Of a DNA stretch of 64,000 nucleotides, positions 24,501-33,000 are shown piece by piece. Origin of the DNA: Strigops habroptila. Its lineage: Eukaryota > Chordata > Aves > Psittaciformes > Psittacidae. The stretch is taken from the NCBI RefSeq assembly GCF_004027225.2, contig NC_046360.1:1228001-1292000 (forward strand). The letters run 5' to 3'. A program made the translations under genes and the position numbers. Below the pieces are notes generated by a model. The model was not told where the DNA came from and did no database searches. It was given only the letters and a program-made list of their open reading frames with translations. Within the stretch, counting starts at the first letter, position 1. Every line of letters starts with the position of its first letter.

Positions 24501-24967
24501 AGCAGCTCTGCCACCACCGAAAGGCGATTGCCGTAAGACACGGAGCACCGGGGAGCCGTGCTGCGGCAGAGATGCTCCTGCACCCCGGGACCGGGCAGCC
24601 CAGCCGGAGCGCGGCCCCAGGTCTGGGGTGGGATTTTAGGAGAGGGAATTCAATCCACTGCAGCAGGAGCCAGCGGGCAGCCGAGCCCAGGGACGGGGCT
24701 CCCCTCGGGGACGGTCCCACCGCGGACGCCCATCACCGCGTGCTCGGGTCACCGCGCCGCCATAGGGAACCGGGGGGACGGGGCTGCTCCCGCGGGGGCC
24801 GCCGCGGTCCCGCATCCACCTACCTCCTTCTTGACGGTGCGCAGCAGCCGCTGCCGGGTCTCCGCCTCTGTGGGGACAAGGGGAGAGCCCGTTAGCGCGG
24901 CCCGGCCCGGTCCCGCCGCGCCCGGCCCCGCTGCCCGCCCAGCCCTACCCGCCGGGGCCGCCGCCAT
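540..24967 (-). CDS. SGSM1: SGSM1, small G protein signaling modulator 1 (RUN-TBC Rab regulator), 5' part; 3' end outside window
   Basis: Coding exons in transcript order: 24949-24967, 24824-24867, 14849-14924, 9103-9265, 8177-8329, 7577-7644, 6967-7112, 6411-6542, 5772-5896, 5341-5408, 4764-4927, 4188-4317, 1787-1925, 1345-1409, 1012-1157, 540-672. All have GT-AG borders and compatible phases (1771 nt, about 590 residues). The start gives MAAAPAEAETRQ, with G at -3 and +4, inside a CpG island, and matches the known SGSM1 start. Residues about 22-190 form the RUN domain ([31 protein letters not shown]). Residues about 265-390 are the PH-like Rab-binding region ([40 protein letters not shown]). 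The TBC domain begins near residue 552 ([20 protein letters not shown]); its catalytic Arg and Gln motifs lie beyond the left edge. The family binds Rab/Rap GTPases and modulates their cycling on endomembranes. Residue choices such as [10 protein letters not shown] and [14 protein letters not shown] separate SGSM1 from SGSM2. The final donor could be after 544 or 540; 540 keeps a phase-1 join. Confidence 0.96.
1926..4187 (-). other. SGSM1 intron; expected alternative exon not seen
   Basis: 2.3 kb between the exons at 4188-4317 and 1787-1925. Human SGSM1 has an extra segment of about 55 residues at this place. I see no matching exon here, and direct joining (GAA TTT G|TG CCC CAG) stays in frame. 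No other gene, RNA or clear repeat was recognised. Confidence 0.6.
6643..6705 (-). mobile_element. Old CR1 LINE 3' fragment, minus orientation
   Basis: Read on the minus strand it gives the CR1 3' signature (gttggacttgatgatcttga, then ggtcttttccagc) and a degraded tail at the low-coordinate end. It is short and diverged and sits in the SGSM1 intron between the exons at 6411-6542 and 6967-7112. The upstream limit is uncertain. Confidence 0.7.
9266..14848 (-). other. SGSM1 intron, no gene recognised
   Basis: 5.6 kb of intron between the third and fourth coding exons. Open reading frames here have no recognisable similarity and no splice context, and no CR1 tail or RNA gene was seen. GC-rich, purine-biased patches around 11.7-12.7 kb are unremarkable. 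Confidence 0.6.
17326..17560 (-). mobile_element. Older CR1 LINE 3' end, minus orientation
   Basis: The minus strand reads the CR1 3' end, with ttggacttgatgatcttgaa and gtcttttccaacctaaatg followed by a decayed ATTCTACG tail at about 17330. The body extends to about 17.5 kb with the CR1 words for 'balanced' 3' UTR sequence (gtgctcaggcattggaacag). It belongs to a different and older subfamily than the near-identical copies listed elsewhere. Confidence 0.8.
18850..18972 (+). mobile_element. CR1 LINE 3' fragment with internal deletion, plus orientation
   Basis: Starts with the CR1 words ctggagaggggctttggac and continues to ggaatggctttaacctgcc, then jumps from the region before the usual GAGCTCTGAGGCAGAAG block directly to the tail words (agtctgggattctgtgatt). 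About 150-200 bases present in other copies are missing. It forms one arm of an inverted pair with the fragment at 19.1 kb. Confidence 0.85.
19100..19228 (-). mobile_element. CR1 LINE fragment, minus orientation, lacking the 3' tail
   Basis: Reverse complement of the part of CR1 that precedes the usual 3' block (cttaaggggagaccttagag, then ggaaacctggagaggggc). It stops where the element at 18850-18972 begins, so bases 19102-19126 are an exact 25-base inverted repeat of 18862-18886. Confidence 0.85.
19532..19670 (-). mobile_element. CR1 LINE 3' end, minus orientation
   Basis: The minus strand reads caaggccaggctggacacag, then the gagcaacctgctctagtgga block, tgccacgggcagggacacc on plus, and ends in GGGATTCTATGG at 19532. 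It is 5'-truncated after about 140 bases, the usual outcome of target-primed reverse transcription. Confidence 0.9.
20521..20703. repeat. Direct repeat copy A, about 185 bp
   Basis: Closely similar to 21572-21768 in the same orientation. Shared words include ccaggtatttccatggca, gatgccacaagagga and ggagctcctctggcacacag. Small insertions and substitutions are spread through both copies. It does not match the CR1 words, so it is either a local duplication or two copies of an unrecognised dispersed element. Confidence 0.8.
21572..21768. repeat. Direct repeat copy B, about 190 bp
   Basis: Second copy of the segment at 20521-20703, starting 1.05 kb further on. The right-hand similarity ends at ctccctgaa(t/c)(g/a)cc. 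To the left, weaker similarity (tttgattagcaaa against atttgacaagcaaa) may extend the repeat by about 40 bases. Confidence 0.8.
22942..23316 (-). mobile_element. Young CR1 LINE 3' end, minus orientation, longest copy here
   Basis: About 375 bases. Minus strand order: ggagaagagaaggctcctta, gagcagctccagtgcctaaa, ggctttggacaagggcctgg, the GAGCTCTGAGGCAGAAGCTC block, then the gagcaacctgctctagtgga block, ending in GGGATTCTATGAC at 22942. Very close to the copies at 25.4, 35.9, 54.3, 56.1 and 58.3 kb. Confidence 0.93.
23391..23419 (+). repeat. Isolated (ATTCTATG)n microsatellite of CR1-tail type
   Basis: Three to four units of TATGATTC without a recognisable CR1 body directly to its left. It may be the tail of an extremely truncated CR1 insertion or of a decayed element. 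Confidence 0.7.
23721..23734. promoter_or_regulatory. Palindromic RFX-type X-box
   Basis: GTTGCCAAGGCAAC fits the RFX consensus GTNRCC-(0-3)-RGYAAC on both strands. It is preceded by AT-rich sequence (ctaataatgag, ctaaataaatg, tttaattgct). A one-mismatch relative (TTAACCATGGCAAC) lies at 22395-22408. RFX factors drive ciliary and neuronal genes; a role for SGSM1 here is only a suggestion. Confidence 0.4.
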
Positions 24968-25340
24968 GGCCGCGCTCCTCCGCTGGGCTCCGCTCCGCAG
25001 CGCCCGCACGCTCCGCTCCGCGCCGGGCCGAGCCGGGCCGGGCCCACCCGCGGCCACCGGGGCGGAGCCGCCGCCGCCGCCGCCAATCCGCGCCGGGCGG
25101 GGGGAGCGCACCGGGCCCGGCCCTCAGCGGCACCGCGGCCGCGCCCCGCGGCCCCCGGCGGTCACCGGCACCGGGCACCCCCCCGGGCCCTGGGCGGGCC
25201 CCGGGCAGGGTGAGCCGCGGCTGGGGAGCGCCCCTTCGGGCCGCACCGCCGGGGCCTGCGGGGGTCTGGGAGCTCCGGGGGCCTCTGAGGGGCGAAGGCA
25301 GTGTCCTGGCAGTCCCCCATCACCCCGGGGTGTCACCCCG
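24520..25340 (-). promoter_or_regulatory. CpG-island promoter of SGSM1
   Basis: A dense CpG, very GC-rich stretch surrounds the first coding exon of SGSM1. It includes a CCAAT box at 25083-25087 and GC boxes just beside it (for example around 25060), which lie upstream of the minus-strand start codon at 24967. No TATA box is visible. The transcription start site probably lies between 24970 and 25150; this is inferred from base composition only. Confidence 0.75.
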
Positions 25341-25395
25341 GGGTGCCCCCGTGGGCCCTTGCGCACCGGGAGGAGATGATGGAAGAGAACAGGGG

Positions 25396-25640
25396 TGGCA
25401 GAGGGGAGATTGAGATGAGCTCTGAGGCAGAAGCTCTTCCCTGTGAGGGTGCTGAGGCGCTGGCACAGGGTGCCCAGAGAAGCTGTGGCTGCCCCATCCC
25501 TGGCAGTGTTCAAGGCCAGGTTGGACACAGGGGCTTGGAGCAACCTGCTCTAGTGGAAGGTGTCCCTGCCCGTGGCAGGGGGTTGGAGCTGGATGAGCTT
25601 TAAGGTCCCTTCCAACTCAAACCAGGCTGGGATTCTATGA
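25396..25640 (+). mobile_element. Young CR1 LINE 3' end, plus orientation
   Basis: Begins within ggggagattgagatgagctc and runs without gaps through the gcaacctgctctagtggaag block to ctgggattctatga. It lies next to the SGSM1 CpG island, in the promoter-proximal intergenic DNA. Confidence 0.93.
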
Positions 25641-25856
25641 ACACCCATTCGCAGGAGATCCAAGTGTGCCCTGTCAAAATCACAGCCCCTCCAGAGAACT
25701 CCCTGCCCGGCAGCTGCCGATAACGTATCTCCTGTTTTTCTGCTCCCTCATCTGCTATTCCAGGACATTTCCATAGAAACAGCATCCCGGCTCCTCCGCA
25801 GTCCGGTTTCCAATAACTACAAACCGCATTAGCGCCGGGGCAGCGGCTGAGCCTGG

Positions 25857-25901
25857 CTTGGTCCCTTCCAACCCAAACCAGGCTGCAGCTCTGTGATTCC
25901 T
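25857..25901 (+). mobile_element. Very short CR1 3' remnant
   Basis: ggtcccttccaacccaaacc followed by aggctgcagctctgtgattcc matches only the last 45 bases of the CR1 3' end. It is either an extreme 5' truncation or a broken part of the neighbouring element. Confidence 0.6.
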
Positions 25902-26449
25902 GAGGAGCCAGGGCACAGCACAGATGGGTCACACAGCACCTTGCACGCTCTGGTCTCTGTAAAGCTTCTCCAGCTCAGGATGAGACTGATCTGACTTAAA
26001 CCAACAGCATCTGCCAGCCAGGAGAGCCTGGCAAAGCTTTGAGCTTGGTCTCGGACAGGCAGCTGAGTTTCTCCTGCCCTGAGCTGAGTTTCTCACTTTT
26101 GCTGTTGTGAAAATGATGCTGGAGATGCCAACTTGCCTCTTGAATGGCAGGAATTGGTGACTGGTCTCACACTGAGTGAACCCAGGGAGGCTGAGGTGGT
26201 TGGTGGTACCAAGAACAGCATTGGAGAGGGACCAGTGATTTGCCTGGCTGCTTCTTCCCAGGAACAACAGTGCTATATAGGGGGTGGGAGCTACTGCTAA
26301 TTTATAACCTTCCTTTGGGGAGAAATGAGCTCAAACAAGCACAGGGACAAGCTCTCCATAAGCCTCGCCAGATCCTTCTCCTTGGAAAAGTCTGCTTCTC
26401 CCTGGATTAAAGATGGGTGGGAGATGATCGGCTCCTGTTTTCTGGAGTC

Positions 26450-26780
26450 CGGAGAGCTTAAATGAGAGTACGTTGATCTATCCTTAATGTGATTAAGTTA
26501 CATCTCTGAGTATCATGCTAATTAAATTAAACTCCCCACTGCTGCCTCTGCGGCTTAGACAGGATAGCTGCTTTCAAACCACAATTCACTCCTCTGCATT
26601 TCGCTGCATGGATGAGCAGGTAGGATAAAAGCAATGTGCTAATCAAATAATCGCCCTGTTTAGAAACAGCCTCTAACTCGATGGGAATTCACATTTAAAT
26701 CTGATTTGAGCTTGATTTAAACTCTACATTTGAAATCTAAAGTGATTTGTGCTTTGAGTGAAAAAGTAACAGGGAAAAGC
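26450..26780. promoter_or_regulatory. Candidate enhancer: TAAT-rich block
   Basis: An AT-rich island in otherwise GC-rich DNA. It holds several homeodomain-type cores (gctaattaaattaaac near 26516, gctaatcaaataatcg near 26638), a RUNX-like AACCACAA near 26578 and repeated TTTAAAT/TTTAAAC words. It is not a simple repeat and has no coding signal. Its placement between SGSM1 and the transporter would suit a distal element of either gene. This is inference from motif content. Confidence 0.35.
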
Positions 26781-28566
26781 AAAATAAAGTGATGAAGGGA
26801 GTGCACAGAGTACATCTGACTGTGATGTGGCTGATGTTTAGACAGCACGAGGGATGACGTGCTGGGGACCAGCCAGCTTTCAGAATAAGGAAAGGCAGAG
26901 ACCCTGTTGTAGATGCCTGCTGCTGCCCCTTCCTTTTCACAGGCCAAGGTGAACACTTGGATCCAGCACCCCTGATATCAGCTGTGTATGATTTCAGATG
27001 CTACGTGGCCTCTGGAATGCTTCTAACCGAATGCCAGATGATGGGCAAAAATATTTGCCAATAAAGTTGGCAAAATAACAACATTTTACCCAGAAATCCC
27101 TCCCTGTCTGGTGTGTTGCACTGAGCACATGAGCCCTGATGATACCAGTGATGGGGCAGGCTGGACCAGCACACACAGCCCCTTACACAGGGGCTGGGAC
27201 ATTGTGCTCGGGGGGAAACTCCCCTCGCTGGTGGGTTGCAGAGCTGGGATCCCACCTGGAGCTTGGCACTTGCAGGGTCCCAAAACACCGGAGCTGAGTG
27301 TTGGCAGCACAACTCCTCGCAGTGAAAACCATCTCTGGAGACCCCTCTTCCTCTGCCCTCCTCCACCTCCATCAGCCCTGAGAACCTGCGATGGCTTCTC
27401 CAGCTTCCAGCTTCTAAAATAAAGAAATAGGGATTTCAAAGCTCTCTCCTCATTGATTTGACAGCAGCAGCCTTGCCCTGATGCTGGAGGACAGGCAGCA
27501 GCACGGGCGGGCGATCGGGCGCCCCAGGAGAAGGTGGGAGCAGGATGGGAGCGGGATGGGAGCACTGGGTGCATTCATGGCTCATTCACCAGCGAGAAGC
27601 CCGGGGGTCCAGCTTGGATGGAGCTGCTGGAACAGCATCAAACCAATGGCACATGGGATCAGCTGGAGCGGAGCACATCGGTATGCTGGGAAATGATACC
27701 GGTCAGTGCCTCAGCACAGGGAGACAGCAAGGTGCATGTTCCTGCATTGGAAAACCACTGTGCAGCTCTGGCTTGGAGCTTCTGTGAGAATTCCTATAGC
27801 CATTCCTGGCTAGTGCCAATCCCAGATGCTCAGCTCTGCCCAAGGTGCAAGTACAAACCTCTCAACCTATAAATTAACAGATCAATGTGGAGAAAACAGG
27901 AGCTCTTCAGGAGAGCAAGTAGCTTAGTTTATAAAGGTGATAGTGTTTGAAGAGCTGCTGCTCCAGACCTGGGAAGTGGTCTTAGGCTGGTGCTACACTC
28001 TGAGGGATGCTGCAGGGGGTCCTGCTCCCCACGGACCACCACAGAGCACCACAGAGCATCCTGTTTCTGCTGTTGGGAGCAGCTCTGAGCCCATCTGCTG
28101 AGGCTCCTGAGCAGGAAGCAGGACCGGGATGCGGGAGGGTCTCCACACTCAGCACACTGAGCCATTACATTTCAACTACCTGGAGGAAAGAAGGGTCAGC
28201 TAAGAGAAAGAGCTATTGCTATTTTACAGTTGCTATGTCACCAGCTCTCTCTGCTCTGCCTCTTATGCCCTTAGGATGGGCTTTGGTCGGGGGAATTAAA
28301 CCTTGCTCCCCCCAGCACGCTCCTCAGGCAGATCACACCAGCAGCAGGGATTTCCCACCTCCATCCCTGAGGATGCCTGAACCAGCCCCAGCACTCCGGT
28401 ACAGCCGTGCCTTTAATTCCCTGTGGCTGTGCCCACCCAGTGCTGCACGGATTGTAGCTGGAATTCTCGGCTTTGCAGAGTCCCAGGAGTGACACAAATC
28501 CTGTATAAACCTCCAGGAGATTAATTGTCCCGCTCCTGTGTGCTGGGCTCGGCTCAGGGGAGCACA

Positions 28567-28624
28567 TAAGAGGAGTTAAAAGGGTCAGTGATTTCATGTT
28601 TCATAAGCAGAGGGGAGAAGCCAT
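28567..28624 (+). repeat. Duplicated 55-base element, copy 1
   Basis: Shares gaggagttaaaagg-tca-tga-ttc-tgt-tca and gcagagggg-agaagcc with 29871-29927. It lies about 1.5 kb upstream of the transporter start codon. Confidence 0.65.
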
Positions 28625-29870
28625 GCACGGGGACCCACAGCACCCATCACTGCCTGCTGGGATTGAGCATCCAGGGCTGGGCACCCCAGTTCACCCCATT
28701 CAGCATCCCCTGTTGTGGTCCCTGCCTGGGGTGGTTGTGCCACTGTGGATGGACTGAACCCACCAGGGCACAGCCTGTCCTGTCACCTCACCGCAGCCAC
28801 CCAGAGCACTGGGATGTCTGACCATGGACCAGCACCAGCCCCTGAGCTGCTCCGGGCCAACAGCCTGGGCAAACACACCAAAAAAACCCTAAATGCGTTT
28901 TTAATGCTGTTTCTAACAGGTCTCTGCGTGTGTCTGGAGGATTAACAGTGTCCAGAGGCTCCGGGTGCCAGGCAGAGGCTGGGCGCTGCGTCACGTCGTC
29001 ACAGCAACCTGCCAGCCATGGCCTTGAGAAGCACAGATCCTGGTTTGATCTCTTCTGTAGCTTCTGTTAATTACAGATGAGGTGTCTGCAAACCCAGTGC
29101 TGGAGCACCCCGCAGCACCCACAGCACCCAAGAGCCCTGTGCAAGGGCTCACTCAGCGCCAGCCCTCATTCAGGGACCTTGCCATGCTGTAACCCTGCGC
29201 AGGCACCTTTCAATTGCAATGACATCTGCTGTTAAACTGTTAAACTGAATAGTGATGGTTTTCCACACACTGCCACCCTGAACACACCTGAACTGCAGAA
29301 GCTGATTCACTCTCAAGTGGCTTATTCACAACAGAACAACCCAGCGAGGCCGTGCGATGATGGGGTGATGCGGGGTGGCTTCAACCACCTCTGTGCGAGT
29401 GGTGCCGGCTCTGGGCAGCGCATAGAGGTGAACCCAGCACACAAGTGGGCTCACGGTGAGTGCGGGTCAAGTTTGTGCCCTGCTTTTGCCTCCCGGCATT
29501 CCCATTTCCCATTTGCTCCACAGAGCTTCCCCTGCAAGAATGAGCTGTTATCCCCTTGGTGGGCCCAGTGCCATCACTCACAGAGCACTCACTGCAAAAT
29601 ACACCAAAGGAGAAAGAAATAACTGTTAGTCAGGAGGAAGGAGCATCTCCTCTGTGTGCAAACACAGTTCCGTTTCACCAACCCCAAAATCCACGGATGC
29701 CAGGAGCAGAGGGGCTGGAATCCCACCGGAGCACCGCGCTCCCCCTCCTGCCTGTGACCAGGGCTGGGTCCCTGGGCTCACCCTGGCACCCTTCACCCGG
29801 CGGGCAGCCCGTGCAGGGAGCTGTCACAGTCACTCCTGAACCCCGAGCAGGGAACTGTCGCGTTTCCCAA

Positions 29871-29927
29871 TGAGAGGAGTTAAAAGGATCAATAACTTCG
29901 TGTGTCAGAGCAGAGGGGGAAGCCGTG
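29871..29927 (+). repeat. Duplicated 55-base element, copy 2
   Basis: Same orientation as copy 1, 1.3 kb further right, and about 155 bases upstream of the transporter start codon, so it would fall in the promoter or 5' UTR. Both copies contain AGGAGTTAAAAGG and a purine-rich GCAGAGGGG box. Confidence 0.65.
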
Positions 29928-30081
29928 TGAGCAGGGAGCTGCGCGGGAGCCCTGGCTTCGGCAGGAGGTGGGGAAGCGCAGTCAGCCTGACCCTCCCCTC
30001 CTCGGATCTGTCATCAGCCACAGAGAAAACCCTTCCCAAGTTACTGAGCCTGAATCCTGCAGGATCCGCCGGGGCACCAGC

Positions 30082-33000
30082 ATGGCAGAGCCCTGCCCGG
30101 TGCCCACCGCCAGCCCTCCGTGGCAGGACACAGCCCTGCACCCGGCCCCGGGGCCACAAACCCGCCCCAGGGACAAGTGGAGCAAAAAGATGGATTTCCT
30201 GCTCTCGGCCATCGGATTCGCTGTGGATCTGGGCAACGTGTGGCGGTTCCCTTACATCTGCTACCAGAACGGAGGGGGTAAGGACACTGCAAAGGCTTCT
30301 TGTCTCCAGAGAAACCTGGTTTTCATCTTCCCAATGCTGAAAAACTCGTTGTTGCTTTCCTTTCTTTGTCTGCTCTCTGGACAGGGTGGTTTAGAGACCG
30401 ACCCAACTCCTCCTGACCTCTGCCTCTTTTCTGTTTTGTGTCTTTCTTCATCCAAAATCCTCCTCCATTCACTCCTTCCCAGAGCTATCCACTCCTTCCC
30501 AGCGCCATTCACTCCTTCCTGGGGTCATTCACTCCTTCCCAGTGCCATTCACTCCTTCCCGGTGTTATCCACTCCTCAGAGGTGCGTTAGCAGCTCTAGG
30601 ATCACAAAGAGCAAACTACCATGGTCCAAACTGCATAAAAGGATTAAGAATCCATAAATCTGGGCTGGGAGGTTCATCCACTTTACGATCTTGAGGCTTT
30701 GTGAATGCAACCTTTATTCTAACCTCACCCTTGTCAGCATCCCACCCGCCTGCCGCTGATCCCAGCTGATCCCATGGAGCAGGGACACGCAGCCCGTGCT
30801 CAGGGGGTTCAACCTGTGAGTGATCAACACAGAGCTGAGACACAAAAGCTTTGTGAAGGGAAAAACACCCCGAGTAAATGACAACTAAATAAGTTGCTGT
30901 AACTGGAGCAGAGCAGAACCCCCTGTGTGGAAATTAAAGAGGAGGAATTCCGGTTTTGTGCTGTTTGCAGAAGCACAGTGGAGTTAAATTGCCCAAGCCG
31001 GCACTCGGGAAGCATCCTCTGCTGCTTGGGGAATGAGGAAGAGATCATTAGTACCACACTCAAGGCTATGATGGGGATCCCGGGTGCCCACGCTGAAACA
31101 CAGTTATTTGGGATTTACTCCTGTGGGACCGGGAGCGAACTTGAGCTGCTCCGTGTTGGTGTGGTTCAGGGATGTGATTTCCTCACTGACCCCATGCATG
31201 GAGGAGAGTTCCCAGAGCAGCTCTTGGTCCACATGGAGTGGGAATCCTCGAGGGATATCAACAGGAATGTGGCACCGCTGGGCCAGCAGCCCCACCGGGC
31301 AAAGGGGGTGTGGGAGGATGCTGGGGGTGCCCCACCAGCACACAGGGGGCTCTCAGGTAGAAGAGCCACTGGGGTTCAATTAACTAACCCCATCAGGGCT
31401 CTCCTGAGCGTGGAGAGCAGCTCCAGATCCGAAACATCCGCGGGGTGCAAGTGTAGCCTGGTAAAGATGCTGGAGGACAGAAAAAGGGTGAGGACAAAAA
31501 GAGGAAGAGGTCAAAATTCAAACTGAGAGGCTTTAAACTGAGAAAGTGTAGATTGAGATGAGCTCTGAGGCAGAAGTTCTTCCCTGTGAGGGTGCTGAGG
31601 CGCTGGCACAGGTTGGTCACTGTCACTTTGCTCCTCGCCCCGCAGGAGCCTTCCTCATCCCATACACGCTGATGGCTGTTTTCGGAGGGGTTCCCCTCTT
31701 CTACATGGAGCTGGCGCTGGGGCAGTTCCACAGGATGGGCGCCATCCCCATCTGGAAGCGCATCTGCCCCATCTTTAAAGGTAAGAGACCCCCAGGCCAT
31801 GGCCACACACTCGGGTTGGACACCGAGAGGGCTGAACCAGCACCGGCTCCTGAGCCTGCTGCTCTCTATTCCCAGGCATCGGCTTTGCCATTTTCATCGT
31901 TAGCCTCTACGTCTCCTTCTACTACAACACCATCATCGCCTGGGCTCTCTACTACTTGTACTCGTCCTTCTCGGGCTCCCTGCCCTGGGCGAGCTGCGAC
32001 AACCCCTGGAACACACCCCAGTGCACCAACTACTTCGGGAGGAGCAACGTGACCTGGACCAACTCCTCCAGGTCCCCCGCAGAAGAGTTTTATACGTAAG
32101 TAAAACACATTGTGTGCGGATGATGTGTTTAAGCTGGGACACATCCCCATGGAAGCACTTGGGTCCTGGGGAGCAGGACTGGGGTGCAGGGAGCAGAGTG
32201 TCATGTGGAGACGCTCTTGGGGAGCTCATGGTCCCCATTATCAGCGTGCCAGGGGAGAGATGAGGTGGGACTTGCCTGTTCCTGGCTGTGCTGATCCCCA
32301 GCTACGGGGATCCCATCCCGCAGGAGGAAGGTCCTGGAGATCCAGAAGTCTGGGGGTCTGTATGACGTGGGGGGGATCCGCTGGCAGCTGCTCCTCTGCC
32401 TCTTCCTCATCTTCACCATCGTCTACTTCAGCCTGTGGAAAGGGGTGAAAACCTCTGGGAAGGTAAGAAAGAGAACCCAGCTCTAGCCCTGGGCTCACAG
32501 CCTGGCATGGAGCATCCCCACCCCGGCCAGGGCAGGAGGCACCGAGCCCTGGTGGGGTCCTGCAGCTCCCGTGGCTGCTCAAACACGGGCTATTGCCTCC
32601 TCCCCACGCTCCCACCCCTTGGCCGTGCCCAACATGGGCAGTTTGGGTGCTCGATGGAGCAACTGCTTGTGCCACGGGCCTCCTCTCTGCAGGTGGTGTG
32701 GGTGACGGCCACGCTGCCCTACGCTGTCCTGCTCATCCTGCTGGTCCGAGGGGCCACCCTGCCCGGGGCATGGAGAGGGGTCGTCTTCTACCTGCGCCCG
32801 GACTGGGGCAAGCTCCTGAGCACCGCGGTGAGTGCACGGCGGGACCCAGCACCCAAACCCTGGCACAGACACCCCCTGCCCATGGGTCTGGCCTCACCAC
32901 GAGGCGCTGGGGCCCTGGTTCCTACAGAAACAAGAGGCCCTGGACAGGCTCTTGGAAATGTAAATCTATAATTGAATCACCCATCTCATCACCGCTGGGT

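Larger units (their letters stand above)
14925..24823 (-). other. Large SGSM1 intron with several repeats
   Basis: 9.9 kb between coding exons 2 and 3. It holds CR1 fragments (17.3, 18.9, 19.1, 19.5, 22.9 and 23.4 kb), a pair of similar 190-bp segments at 20.5 and 21.6 kb, a TAAT-rich block near 22.9 kb and a palindromic RFX-type X-box at 23721. Nothing in it looks coding. Large first introns often carry control elements, but none is proven here. Confidence 0.65.
25112..30081. other. Intergenic DNA between SGSM1 and the SERT-like gene
   Basis: About 5 kb separating two divergently transcribed genes. It contains CR1 pieces at 25.4 and 25.9 kb, an AT-rich block at 26.45-26.78 kb with clustered homeodomain-type motifs, and two copies of a 55-base element at 28.57 and 29.87 kb. 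Open reading frames here are not convincing. Untranslated first exons of the transporter could lie here but cannot be identified. Confidence 0.6.

Noticed and set aside
24558-25379. Plus-strand reading frame of 273 codons across the SGSM1 CpG island
   Set aside because: GC-rich sequence lacks stop codons by composition. The translation is Pro/Gly/Ala/Arg low complexity, overlaps the SGSM1 first exons on the other strand, and runs into a CR1.
29902-30081. 60-residue N-terminal extension of the transporter
   Set aside because: The upstream frame is open but begins at a GTG. The first ATG with good context is 30082, and the extension does not resemble the SERT N terminus.
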